DNA from: an uncultured delta proteobacterium
Lineage (GTDB): Bacteria; RBG-13-61-14; DRUE01
DNA: 39,912 nt
Direction of reading: 5' to 3'
Assembly: GCA_903930515.1 (NCBI GenBank)
Contig: CAIYYW010000148.1
Coordinates: forward strand, 1 to 39,912
Within the stretch, counting starts at the first letter, position 1. Every line of letters starts with the position of its first letter. The position numbers and the translations under genes are program-made. Below the pieces are notes generated by a model that did not search any database, had not been told where the DNA came from, and saw only the letters and a program-made list of their open reading frames with translations. Of the stretch, positions 18,394-27,863 are shown one piece after another.

Positions 18394-19597
18394 CTAGTTA
18401 ATACGCTCGGGGGAAGGGTTTATTTGATGGGGCAGGAGGAATATCAGCAGGATTGCGGACAGCAACACCAGGGCCGCGCCATAGGAAAAGACCGGCCCGG
18501 CCCCGTATTTTTTCCAGACCAGGCCGGCGATCACGCTGCTGGGGAGCATCAGAGCTCCGGTGATCGCATAGTAGATGCCGTAGGCGCTGGCGCGCTTTTC
18601 GCTCGGGATCAGCTCCCCGATCAAGGCTCGCTGAATACCCTCCCGGGTCGCGTCCACAATGCCGAAGCCGGCGAACAGGGGCCAGAGCCAGACCAGTTCC
18701 AGGTTCCGGGCGAATCCGAGATAGACCAGGCCGCACGAAACAAACGAAAACAATAAGACCTTTTTCCGGCCGATTTTGTCCGAGATGACCCCGGCCGGAA
18801 TGGAAACGAGCGCGCAGCTCAAATTATAAACCAGGTAAACCAAGGTGGTGTGCGACAGGCTCATCCCCAGTTCCTGGGCCCGCTGGATCAGGAAGATATT
18901 GGAAAAATTGCCCAGCACGAACACCGAGGATACGATCAGGTAGTAATGATAGTTCCGGTTGAATCCCCGGAAATTGAGTTGGAATTTTTGCCCGGGAGTC
19001 TTTTCCCGCGGCGCGACTTCGCGCACCAGGACGGCGAGCAGGATCACCCCGATCGCGGCCGGGACGATGGACCAGAGGAAAATGCTTTTGAAATTGAGCC
19101 CGAGGAAAAGCAGTCCGAAAGCGATCAGGGGTCCGATGGCGGCGCCAAAGGTGTCCATCGCCCGGTGGAACCCGAACCATTTCCCCAATTCCGCGGGCGC
19201 GGAGCTGTCCGCCACGATCGCGTCCCTGGGAGCGGTCCGGATCCCCTTTCCGGTCCGGTCGAAAAACCTTAATCCCAGCACCATCGGCCATCCCGCGCTC
19301 ATCCCGATCAGGGGCTTGGCAATCGCGCTCAGGGAATAGCCGAGCCCCCACCAGGACCTTCCGCTTCCGGAGCCGGTCCGAAACATATCCGAAAAATCCC
19401 TTGAGCACGCTGGCGGTGGATTCCGCCACCCCTTCGATCAGACCGAGCACGGCCGGAGAGCCGCCCAAACTCTTGACCAGTTGCGGCATCAGCGGATAGA
19501 GCATCTCGCTGGAGATGTCCGTGAACAGGCTCACAAACCCGAGCGAAACGATGTTCCGCCGAAAAGTTTTCTTCGGCTCGGACCTGGCTTCGCTCAT
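18394..19597 (-). pseudogene. MFS transporter, split by a homopolymer frameshift at 19345-19349
   Basis: ORF 18824..19597 gives FTDISSEMLYPLMPQLV...GYVSDRLRKRKVLVG; ORF 18394..19386 continues LGYSLSAIAKPLIGMS...RTGKGIRTAPRDAI. Removing one base from the C5 tract restores one frame. Confidence 0.85.
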
Positions 19598-19614
19598 CTC
19601 AGGAGTCGGCGTTT

Positions 19615-20490
19615 CTACTTGACCGGGTTCTCGGAAACGAATTTAGTGTAGCGCTCCGGGAAATCCGGCTGAGCGCCTTTTTCCCAGCCCTGCTTGAGAT
19701 ATAATTTGTTCAGCTCCGCGAGCCGGCTGCTCGGCTTGGGATGCGTGCTCAACAGCGTTTTCAGGTTGGGCCCGGGTTGATTTTCCGAAGGCTCCAAACG
19801 CTTGATGAAATCATAAATCCCGTAGGGGTCGTATCCGATCTTGGAGCAGTTGAGAGCGGCGAGCCGGTCCGCTTCATATTCGTCTTCCTTGCTCAGCCCC
19901 TTGACCACCAGGGATTTCCAGGCCTCATCGGTCAGGCCTTGCAGGACTTTCTCCTGATCCGAGGACAGGTCCGTGGCCGAGAGCGCCAGTTTGGTGCCCG
20001 CCTGCCAGACCCCGGATTTTTGAATCTCCTTCACCACATGTTTCCGGGCGATATGTCCGATCTCGTGCGCCAGGACCCCGGCCAGTTCCCCTTCGCTCTT
20101 CGCCTGCTTGAGCAAGCCCCGGCTGATGAACACATACCCGCCCGGAGCGGAATAGGCGTTCACCTCGGCGGTGTCCAGGATCGCGAACCGGTATTTCAGC
20201 TCCGGCCGTTCCGAATAAATCGCCAGGCCCCGGCCCATCACATTGATCCGCTCGGTCCAGGTCTCGTCCTTCCAGATCCCGAAGGTGCCGGCCAGGCGCG
20301 CCGCCACTCTTCTCCCCACCTGGATCTCATCGTCGTCGCTCATCGGCTTGGCCGCTTTCACCAAATCCTTGCCCGCGTTGAGCAGGCCGCCGGCGTCAAT
20401 ATTTTTCAGGTCAAAATTCTGCGCCGAACCCAAAGCCGGAGCCAAGATCGCCGCGAGCATTACCGCGATAAAAGTTTTGGCGGTCTTCAT
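19615..20490 (-). CDS. M48 family metallopeptidase, exported
   Basis: VLAHEIGHIARKH (HExxH), EYEADRLAALNCSKIGYDPYG, STHPKPSSRLAEL; signal peptide. Confidence 0.92.
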   Translation of the reverse strand: MKTAKTFIAVMLAAILAPALGSAQNFDLKNIDAGGLLNAGKDLVKAAKPMSDDDEIQVGRRVAARLAGTFGIWKDETWTERINVMGRGLAIYSERPELKYRFAILDTAEVNAYSAPGGYVFISRGLLKQAKSEGELAGVLAHEIGHIARKHVVKEIQKSGVWQAGTKLALSATDLSSDQEKVLQGLTDEAWKSLVVKGLSKEDEYEADRLAALNCSKIGYDPYGIYDFIKRLEPSENQPGPNLKTLLSTHPKPSSRLAELNKLYLKQGWEKGAQPDFPERYTKFVSENPVK

Positions 20491-20882
20491 TATTCTTCTC
20501 CTTTGACCGCTCTGCCCCGGTACGGCCCCAGGCCGCGGCTCTTGAGGAATTCCATCATCTCGTTTTCATTCACCTTGAAACCCTCCATCCACTTGACCGC
20601 GCCGAAATCGTAGCTTTCCTTGAGCTTGCCCTCCTCGTCCACTCCCCGCACGCCCGCGGTGGTGGATACCTGCCCGCTGCTCTTGCTCCAGCTCGGGTCC
20701 GGCCTGGAGAAAACCCTCCGGAAGGCGCTCCAGAATTGAGACTCATCCTCGTCCCCGCCCCGGTTCTGAGCCTGCCCCTGGGACTGCGCCAGCAGGATCG
20801 GCCTTTCGCTGTCCCGGGACTGGATCAGGAACGGGATTGAGAGGGCGGTCAGGACCAAAACCAAGAAACCTATTTTTTTCAT
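20490..20882 (-). CDS. Exported hypothetical protein
   Basis: Signal peptide; SD ggagga; stop overlaps the M48 start (TAATG). Confidence 0.65.
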   Translation of the reverse strand: MKKIGFLVLVLTALSIPFLIQSRDSERPILLAQSQGQAQNRGGDEDESQFWSAFRRVFSRPDPSWSKSSGQVSTTAGVRGVDEEGKLKESYDFGAVKWMEGFKVNENEMMEFLKSRGLGPYRGRAVKGEE

Positions 20883-20903
20883 TGTCTCCTCCGCGTTTGT
20901 GGT

Positions 20904-22076
20904 TCAGACCAAAAGTTCCGTCAACCGCTTCACCTCTATTTTATCCTTCGCCGCGGCTTTTTGCATCAACTCCAGGCATAGCCCGCACTCGGTCACGATC
21001 ATTTCCGCGCCCATCTTCTTCGCCTCCTCCACCCTCTTCCGGGAAACCCGCTCCGCCATCTCCGGGTCATACCAGAACAGACCCCCTCCGCCTCCGCAGC
21101 ATTCCGCGAGGTTTTTATTCTGGCTGAATTCCACAAGTTGATATCCGAGCTTGGAGATGATGGCCCGGGGCTGGTCCATCAACCCCATCCTCCGGCCCAG
21201 GAAACACGGATCATGATATATCACCTTCACCGAATTCGCCCCGGGACGGGCGGCCAAATTTTCCGGGACCGCCTCCAAAATAAATTTGACCTTGACGCTC
21301 TCCGGAAGTTTCCTGCGCAAGCTGTAAAAACAATGCGGGCAGACCGTGACCACTTCCTTCGGATTCGCCTCAAGCAATTTCTCCAATCCCGGATGGACGC
21401 CTTCCGCGCCGATCTCGTCCAGCAACCCGCCGCAGCAAACCCCGCTGACCAATTCCGCGGACAGGCCGATTTTTTCCGCCAGGCCGATCCATTTCCCCGG
21501 CTCTCCCTTGACCATCTCCCGGCATCCCAAAAATAACAGCCGATCGCTTTTGCCGGACCCCTTCCCCAAAACCACTTGCTCTTTCCCGAAGGGGTTTCCG
21601 AACTGGTCCAGGTTTTTCTTTACCGCGGGGAAAATCTCCCAAGTCTTGGACGGGTCCACCCGGAAAATCCATTTCCGCATCAGCCACCCAATCTCCGAAA
21701 TTTTTACTTCCTCCGGACAGGCCGGCTCGCAACGCGCGCAAAGGGTGCAGCGGAAGAAATCGTCCAGGTCCGATATATATTGCGGCTGGGAACGGCCGGC
21801 GCAGGCGGCCAGATGCTCGGGCCCGAGGAATTTCCCTGCGCTAACCGCCGCGGGCAGGCAGGCTTCCGGGCACAGCCCGCACACGGTGCATTTTTCAAAA
21901 TTATAGACCAGCCCGATTTCTTCCGGACGGAACGAGCTGATCCAGTCTTTCCGGAAATAGCCCTTGAACTTCTCCGCCTGGTTTTCCTTCCGCCGCGGAA
22001 TAATGGACCGGGCCAGATGGAACCAGAAATTGTATCCCAACACCCAGAGCGCCTTGAGCCGTTTCCCGTCAATCAT
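20904..22076 (-). CDS. (Fe-S)-binding protein with CCG domain (HdrD/GlcF-like); start set to ATG 22076
   Basis: CTVCGLCPEACLPA and CTLCARCEPACPEE ferredoxin motifs, YHDPCFLGRRMG, AECCGGGGGLFWYDPEMAERVSRKR; ATGA overlap with the upstream gene. Confidence 0.88.
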   Translation of the reverse strand: MIDGKRLKALWVLGYNFWFHLARSIIPRRKENQAEKFKGYFRKDWISSFRPEEIGLVYNFEKCTVCGLCPEACLPAAVSAGKFLGPEHLAACAGRSQPQYISDLDDFFRCTLCARCEPACPEEVKISEIGWLMRKWIFRVDPSKTWEIFPAVKKNLDQFGNPFGKEQVVLGKGSGKSDRLLFLGCREMVKGEPGKWIGLAEKIGLSAELVSGVCCGGLLDEIGAEGVHPGLEKLLEANPKEVVTVCPHCFYSLRRKLPESVKVKFILEAVPENLAARPGANSVKVIYHDPCFLGRRMGLMDQPRAIISKLGYQLVEFSQNKNLAECCGGGGGLFWYDPEMAERVSRKRVEEAKKMGAEMIVTECGLCLELMQKAAAKDKIEVKRLTELLV

Positions 22077-22912
22077 TTGTCTTTCCTCAACTTCTGATAG
22101 GTATCCTTTAACAGACGCGCGTCCTGTTCCAGGATCGGGCTTTCGCAAATACAGAACCCCTCAACCTCATAATCCGCGAACGCCCTCAAACAATCCCGCC
22201 AGTTGAAATCGGACTTTTCCAGCGGGAGATGCCTGCGCTCTCCCTTGGCGGTGAAATCGATCCCGCTGAGGTGGATGTGCATCCGCTTTAGAATCTTCTT
22301 GCCGAACCCGTGCGCCAGCCGGTCCAGCGCCCCGCAAAAATCTTCATACCTGTTATATCTCCCGGCGTCGCGCGCGTAAAAATGAGAGAAGTCCACGCAG
22401 GGCAAAATCCCTCTCGCCCGTTTTCCCAGTTCAATCAAATCCTCCAGGGAACCCAATTGGCTCGGCTTCCCGGTCAACTCCGGGCGGATATCTATCTCCA
22501 CATTTTCCTTTTGCAATTGAGTCAGGATCAGCTTCAGCTCCCGCTCCACTATCCTAAGCACCTGCCCGGCCGGCCGGTTCTGGAAAAAGGCCGAATGAAA
22601 AGTGATGCTCTCGGCCCCGCATTGATACCCTCTCCGCGCCGTGATCAGGATCCGCTCCTCGCTCGCCTCAATCTTGCCTTGCTCCTGGCTGGCTAGGTTG
22701 ATGTAATAAGGCCCGTGAGCCGTGAGCCGGATTCCGGTCTCCTCGGACGCGGCCCTTGCCAGCTTCGCCCCGGACTCGGTCATCCTCACCCCGTAAACAA
22801 ATTCCAGCTCCATACAATCCAGGCCCAGCCTCGCGCATTCCCGGATCCCTTCCTCGGGCTTCTGTACCCGGGAACTGGACGGAATCCCGGCCGGGCCGAA
22901 TAACAGCGGCAT
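22073..22912 (-). CDS. Endonuclease IV-like / AP endonuclease family 2 TIM barrel protein
   Basis: FGPAGIP start, RLTAHGPYYINLAS, ITFHSAFF, IDIRPELTGK, PCVDFSHFYAR, MHIHLSGI. Confidence 0.85.
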   Translation of the reverse strand: MPLLFGPAGIPSSSRVQKPEEGIRECARLGLDCMELEFVYGVRMTESGAKLARAASEETGIRLTAHGPYYINLASQEQGKIEASEERILITARRGYQCGAESITFHSAFFQNRPAGQVLRIVERELKLILTQLQKENVEIDIRPELTGKPSQLGSLEDLIELGKRARGILPCVDFSHFYARDAGRYNRYEDFCGALDRLAHGFGKKILKRMHIHLSGIDFTAKGERRHLPLEKSDFNWRDCLRAFADYEVEGFCICESPILEQDARLLKDTYQKLRKDK

Positions 22913-22917
22913 TTTCC

Positions 22918-23658
22918 CTACCCCAATCTCCGGAGGCTCTCCGGCAAGATCATTTCCAAATAATATTTCAGCCAGCGATACCGGTCAAACATCATCAGAA
23001 CCCCGACCAAAATCAGGATGGTTCCGGCGCCGATTTCAATCTTGCGGAAATGCGGCTTGATCCGGTTGAAGAAGCTGAAAAAACGCTCCACCAGGGCCGC
23101 GGTCAAAAGGAATGGAACCGCCATCCCCAAAGAGTACGCGAGCAAAAGCAAAATCCCCTTCAGCATCGTGTCCTGGTTCGCGGCCACTACCAAAATGCTC
23201 GCCAGGATCGGCCCGATGCAGGGCGACCACCCGAACGCGAACGCCAGCCCGAATAAAAAAGCCTTTAACGGACCCGTCCCCTTGATCTCCCCCTGGTAGC
23301 GCTTCTCCCTGAGCAAGGGCAAAAACTGGAACAAGCCAAGCAATTGCAGCCCGAACAAAATCACCAGCGCCCCTCCCACCCGGATCAGGATCGGCTTAAG
23401 GCTGATCAGGACCTGACCCAGCGCCCCGGCCATCGCGCCCAGGATCAGGAAAATGACGGAAAAACCGAGCACAAAAAAAATCGCGGTGACCAGCACCGAC
23501 CGCGAGACCTTCCCGGTCCGTTCCGAGGACTGAAGCTCGGCCAGGGAATGGCCGGAGATGAACGAGATATACGCCGGAACCAACGGCAACAGGCAGGGGG
23601 TCAGGAAAGTAACCATCCCCATCGCAAAGGCCAAAACCAAACTAGGCGCCCCGCTCAT
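22918..23658 (-). CDS. ccdA: CcdA-like cytochrome c biogenesis / DsbD-type transmembrane protein
   Basis: FAMGMVTFLTPCLLPLVPAYISFISG and FGWSPCIGPILASIL motifs. Confidence 0.9.
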   Translation of the reverse strand: MSGAPSLVLAFAMGMVTFLTPCLLPLVPAYISFISGHSLAELQSSERTGKVSRSVLVTAIFFVLGFSVIFLILGAMAGALGQVLISLKPILIRVGGALVILFGLQLLGLFQFLPLLREKRYQGEIKGTGPLKAFLFGLAFAFGWSPCIGPILASILVVAANQDTMLKGILLLLAYSLGMAVPFLLTAALVERFFSFFNRIKPHFRKIEIGAGTILILVGVLMMFDRYRWLKYYLEMILPESLRRLG

Positions 23659-23665
23659 CTTTTAG

Positions 23666-23694
23666 AATATATGGCAAGCGCGGGTGTATTTCAA
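23666..23694 (-). promoter_or_regulatory. Sigma70-like promoter TTGAAA-N17-TATATT
   Basis: Predicted TSS at or 1 nt before ATG 23658. Confidence 0.6.
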
Positions 23695-23813
23695 ATAAGC
23701 GGGTGAACCGGCAACTCGGAATCCGCCTTCGCTCGGACCGGCCGCGGCGGACAGGTGGGATCGCGGCTGCCGCGGATAGCGCGGCAGGGCAGGGGCCTTT
23801 GCCGTGGAAATGA

Positions 23814-24020
23814 TCATTTCTTCCGGATCAGCCGCGAGAAATTATTCGGTTGATGATCCAACTTTCCCCCGAGCAACTCCCCGCACACGGCGCAGACATA
23901 ATCGTATTTGTCCCCGCCTGGAAGCGCGAGCAGGATTTTCTTCTTTACCGGCCGGGCCTGCCCGCATTTCGGGCAGAATAATTCCGCAGCCTCCCATTCT
24001 TGGAATTGATCCGCCATCAA
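23814..24020 (-). CDS. Small zinc-ribbon-like protein
   Basis: CPKCG...CAVCG; SD aagggag before the second ATG. Confidence 0.6.
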   Translation of the reverse strand: MMADQFQEWEAAELFCPKCGQARPVKKKILLALPGGDKYDYVCAVCGELLGGKLDHQPNNFSRLIRKK

Positions 24021-24115
24021 TCTCCCTTGATGATTATTTTAGCATTATCTTCTTAAAATAGCGGCATCGGCTCGGTCGTATTCTCGCCCCGCGGCCCCTT
24101 GCCTCCGGTCCGGGA

Positions 24116-24144
24116 TTGAGCTTTGCCGCAAGGGCTGATAAAAT
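24116..24144 (+). promoter_or_regulatory. Sigma70-like promoter TTGAGC-N17-TAAAAT
   Basis: Predicted TSS coincides with ATG 24151. Confidence 0.5.
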
Positions 24145-24150
24145 GAAGAA

Positions 24151-24543
24151 ATGATCAGGGAGACCCGGAAAAAGATATTGGTTCTGGATTCGGAACCGTT
24201 TATGCGGGAGCTGCTCCGGATCAAGCTGGAGGCCGGCTGCGGGGAGGTGGTTTTCGCCGAGGACGAGAAGGAGGCGAAGCGGGTTCTGCTGGAGCAGGAG
24301 ATTGCCCTGGTGATTTTGGAGATTTTGCATCCGCGGCTGGACGCCTACCGCCTGGTCCAATGGTTCAAGAACCATCCGGGCCTGGACGCGGTGCGGGTCC
24401 TGATCTTGACCTTCAAGAAGAAGGATCCGGAAACTTTTTTCCTTTACAATGTCTGGATTGAGGGCTACTTTGAAAAACCTTTTTTGCCGGAGTTGTTTTC
24501 AGCCAGGGTCAAGGAAATCTTGAACTGCGGGGTTGGCGGCTGA
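24151..24543 (+). CDS. Receiver-like (CheY-fold) protein with Glu at the phospho-acceptor position
   Basis: KKILVLDSEPFMRELLRIKLE...ALVILEILHPRLDAYRLVQWFK...GYFEKPF. Confidence 0.82.
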   Translation: MIRETRKKILVLDSEPFMRELLRIKLEAGCGEVVFAEDEKEAKRVLLEQEIALVILEILHPRLDAYRLVQWFKNHPGLDAVRVLILTFKKKDPETFFLYNVWIEGYFEKPFLPELFSARVKEILNCGVGG

Positions 24544-25610
24544 TGGTCAAGATCGCTCAATTTAAAGACCGGGAAGATTTGGTGGGCCGGATTGAGAGCG
24601 AGAGCCTGCTGGAGGTGATTGACCATATCGTCAAACGCAAGTCGCCGATGTATTTGTGGATCCGGTTCGGGGGCGAGGAGGGGAACTTCTATTTCCGGGA
24701 GGGCAAGCTGGTTTACGCGGGTTCGCGCAGCCTGCGCGGGAAGGAGGCCGCCTATCATCCGCTCGCGTTCCGCACCGGGATTTTCCGGATCGTGCGCGGG
24801 AGGGAGCCGGAGACCGAGAATGTGGATATTGACTGGCAGACTTTCAAGAAGAATTTTTTGGCGGAGCTTCAGAAGCTGGTTTTGAATTTCCTCCCGGACC
24901 TGGAGGGCAAATTTATCATCAAGATCGTGGATTTTAAATTGCGGGACCTGTTTTATCACTTTGAGTCAGGGTCTCGTCTGCAAAGGGAAATCCTGATCCA
25001 GCTTTTCCAGGCCGGGGCCGAGCATGGTTTCAAGAGCCTGGTCCGGGGTTTGGAGGATAAGGTAATTGAGTTTCGGGAAGGGTTTTTCTCCGCGGTTTAC
25101 TATATCCCGGAGTTGAGGTATTTCATCGGGGTGTCGGGCGAGAAGCAGGAGCAGGAGCAGATTGATGGGTGGATGCTTCAGCAATTTATTCCCCGGGCGC
25201 GCGAGTCGGTGAGCGTGGCCTTGCGGAGATCGGACCGGCTTTCGGTTCGCGCCGGGGTGCTGGCGGTGATCCCGGACCGGCTGCTGGGGGAGCAGGCGCG
25301 CTCGGCCCTGAGTTCGGCCGGTTTCAAATCCTGGATTTGCCGGGATGGTTTTGAGGGGCTGGTGCGCGCGGAAGACTACCGGCCGGACCTGATCGTATTA
25401 TCTTATGACCTTGACCGGATTTCCAGCGCCGAGGTTTACGCCCGGCTCAAGCGGAAAGAAGAGAGCCAGATGATCCCGGTGATTTGCCTGGTGCCGGAAC
25501 TGCATCGGCCCGAGCTGGAAAAAGCGGCCTGCGGGGATATTTATTATGAATTGCCCTTTTCCGGCAAGAAGCTGGTCAAGATGGTTGAGAATCTTTTGGA
25601 GTTAAAATAA
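24543..25610 (+). CDS. DUF4388/PatA-like N-terminal region plus degenerate C-terminal receiver domain
   Basis: N-terminal SLLEVIDHIVKRKSPMYLWIRFGGEEGNFYFREGKLVYAG; C-terminal PDLIVLSYDLDRISSAEVYARLK. Confidence 0.72.
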   Translation: MVKIAQFKDREDLVGRIESESLLEVIDHIVKRKSPMYLWIRFGGEEGNFYFREGKLVYAGSRSLRGKEAAYHPLAFRTGIFRIVRGREPETENVDIDWQTFKKNFLAELQKLVLNFLPDLEGKFIIKIVDFKLRDLFYHFESGSRLQREILIQLFQAGAEHGFKSLVRGLEDKVIEFREGFFSAVYYIPELRYFIGVSGEKQEQEQIDGWMLQQFIPRARESVSVALRRSDRLSVRAGVLAVIPDRLLGEQARSALSSAGFKSWICRDGFEGLVRAEDYRPDLIVLSYDLDRISSAEVYARLKRKEESQMIPVICLVPELHRPELEKAACGDIYYELPFSGKKLVKMVENLLELK

Positions 25611-25640
25611 AATGCCGGAACCGGGAACGAGGAGGATCAG

Positions 25641-26153
25641 ATGAGAAAAACTTTTGCCTGGATCATAGTGATCGGCGGAACGGCCTTGGCTTTTGCCTGC
25701 GCCCGGCCGCGGGAGGAAAAAGCGGAAGCCAAAACCGTTCCCAAGGCGGAATATAAGACGGTGAAGCCGGATGAATTTCCGATCCCGGCGAAGCTGGCGG
25801 AAGCCCTTCCCGGCCTGGTCAATGACAAGATCCGGATCTGGAAGGAGATTTCTCCCAGCATCAACCTGGTGGTTTACGCCAAGGGTTATAATTTGAAAAA
25901 GGCGATGGAGGAATCGGCGCGGGCATTCCTGGCGCTTTCGGGAAACCCGGAATTCCGGAACCGGGTGGATTTCTGGATCATCCAGATCCAGCCCGAGCAA
26001 GGCCCGGAGGTGTTGGTCTGGGGGGCGCGCCCGTCGGAGGTGGACCAATATCAAAAGACTTTGGACCTCAAAAGCTTTTTCCGCGATTCCGAATATGTCC
26101 TGATCAATGACCAGATCATCAGCAAGGGAGACGACCGCTTGAAATCTTTCTAA
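25641..26153 (+). CDS. Putative lipoprotein of unknown function
   Basis: MRKTFAWIIVIGGTALAFACARP signal/lipobox; SD gaggagg. Confidence 0.65.
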   Translation: MRKTFAWIIVIGGTALAFACARPREEKAEAKTVPKAEYKTVKPDEFPIPAKLAEALPGLVNDKIRIWKEISPSINLVVYAKGYNLKKAMEESARAFLALSGNPEFRNRVDFWIIQIQPEQGPEVLVWGARPSEVDQYQKTLDLKSFFRDSEYVLINDQIISKGDDRLKSF

Positions 26154-26177
26154 CCGATCGGAACCAACCGGAGCTAA

Positions 26178-27863
26178 ATGATGGCAGCCGAACAGAAAAC
26201 GATGATCCAGGAAATCGCGGAATGGGCCGCGGGTCTCAAGTATCAGCAGATACCCGCGAGGGTGATTGAGAAGGCCAAGCTCCAGATTTTAAGCGTGCTG
26301 GCCGCGATCCATTCCTCGGCCCACACCCGGGCGGGAAAAATTTTGATTGAAACCGCGCAGGATTTTTACGGGCCGGGCAAAAGCCCCCTGATCCCGACCG
26401 GGGGAAGAGCTTCTCTTTCCGCGTCTATCTTCGCCGCGGCCGGCTTGAGCGTGGCGCAGGATTATGACGATTACCTGGCCTTCGGACATACCGGTCATAG
26501 CGCGGTTTCGGTCCCGCTCCTGCTGGGGAATTCGCTCGCCTCCGACCCGAAGGAAATCCTGACCGCGCAAATCATCAGCAACGAAATTTCCGGACGGATC
26601 GGCGGGAGCGTGCTGCTGGGGCCGCACAACGGCCAGACCTGGTCGCATATTCACCTGATCGGATCGGCCGCCTCCGCCTCCCGGCTGATGGGCTTGAGCG
26701 CGGAAAAAACCGCGATGGCGATGGCGATCAGTTTCTATCAGCCCACTTATGTTCTGCCCCCCGGTTTTATGGGACCGGATTCCAAATTGCTCACCGGCGC
26801 GGTCCCGACCGTGCTCGGCCTGCAGGCGGCGTTCCTGGCCGAGAAAGGCTTCACCGGCGCGCTGGATCTTTTGGAAAACCATCAGGGCTTCCTGAACCAT
26901 TTCAGCTACTACCCGCTGCCGATGATGCTTACGGGCTTCGGCCGGGCCTGGGTCACGGACACGCTCGCGTACAAGATATATCCCGGCTGCGCCTACATTG
27001 ACACCACGGTGGACGCGCTGTTTGAAATCATCCGCAAGTTCAAGGCCGAGACCGGCCGGGAGCTGAGCGTGGACGAGGTTACGGAGATTTTGGTGGAAGG
27101 CACGGCGCTGACGGTTGAGATGGACCACCTGAGCAAGGTTGGGATCAGCTTTGACCCGCTCAATCCGGTGAGCATCAATTTTTCCATCCCGGGAAATGTG
27201 GCGCTGGTTTTGCTCAAGCGCAAGCTGACCGGCTCGGAGTTGCGGGAGGATAATTTGGCCGCGGACGCGGACCGGATCAAGCAGATCGGGGGCCGGGTGA
27301 AACTCGCGCATAGCCTGGAATTGACCGTGGAGATGTTGCAGAAGATGAATCCGGCCTTGAAGGTGGCGGAGCTGTTCCGGACTTTGAGCCTGCGCAAGCT
27401 GGCCCAGGCCCGGCGCCGGATCACCAAGCAATACGGCCGGAGCATGGGCCTGGAGTTGGAGCCGACCTGGAATTACCTGACCCAAAATCTCGGCAAGGTC
27501 GCGGGCGTCGCGGCGCAGGGCTTGCGGGGCCGGATCGGCAGGGTTATCGCCGGGGAGCAGCCGGGCGGGAAAAGATGGAGCCTGGCGGACGCGGATTTGG
27601 AAAATTTCACCATGCCCTTCAGCGCGCGGGTTACGGTCAGGCTCAAGGACGGAAAGACCTTCCAGCACCGGCAGGATATTCCCCGCGGAGGCCCGGGGGA
27701 GCCGATTGAGGAGCGGAGGAAACTGGTTTTAAATAAATTTATCATTGAGGCCGGGCCGGCCCTGGGAGAAAGAAAAGCGCAGGAAATCGCGGAAAAGATT
27801 TTAAAGCTGGAAAAGCTGTCGTCTATTAAAGAGTTGGTAGAGGAGTTGGGTGCGAAGAAATAA
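26178..27863 (+). CDS. MmgE/PrpD family protein
   Basis: AKLQILSVLAAIHSSAHTRAG, AQDYDDYLAFGHTGHSAVSVP, KIYPGCAYIDTTVDAL. Confidence 0.88.
   Translation: MMAAEQKTMIQEIAEWAAGLKYQQIPARVIEKAKLQILSVLAAIHSSAHTRAGKILIETAQDFYGPGKSPLIPTGGRASLSASIFAAAGLSVAQDYDDYLAFGHTGHSAVSVPLLLGNSLASDPKEILTAQIISNEISGRIGGSVLLGPHNGQTWSHIHLIGSAASASRLMGLSAEKTAMAMAISFYQPTYVLPPGFMGPDSKLLTGAVPTVLGLQAAFLAEKGFTGALDLLENHQGFLNHFSYYPLPMMLTGFGRAWVTDTLAYKIYPGCAYIDTTVDALFEIIRKFKAETGRELSVDEVTEILVEGTALTVEMDHLSKVGISFDPLNPVSINFSIPGNVALVLLKRKLTGSELREDNLAADADRIKQIGGRVKLAHSLELTVEMLQKMNPALKVAELFRTLSLRKLAQARRRITKQYGRSMGLELEPTWNYLTQNLGKVAGVAAQGLRGRIGRVIAGEQPGGKRWSLADADLENFTMPFSARVTVRLKDGKTFQHRQDIPRGGPGEPIEERRKLVLNKFIIEAGPALGERKAQEIAEKILKLEKLSSIKELVEELGAKK

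Noticed and set aside
17041-19386. Programmed ribosomal frameshifting at the two split genes
   Set aside because: No clear slippery heptamer with downstream structure was seen; indel or sequencing error is simpler.
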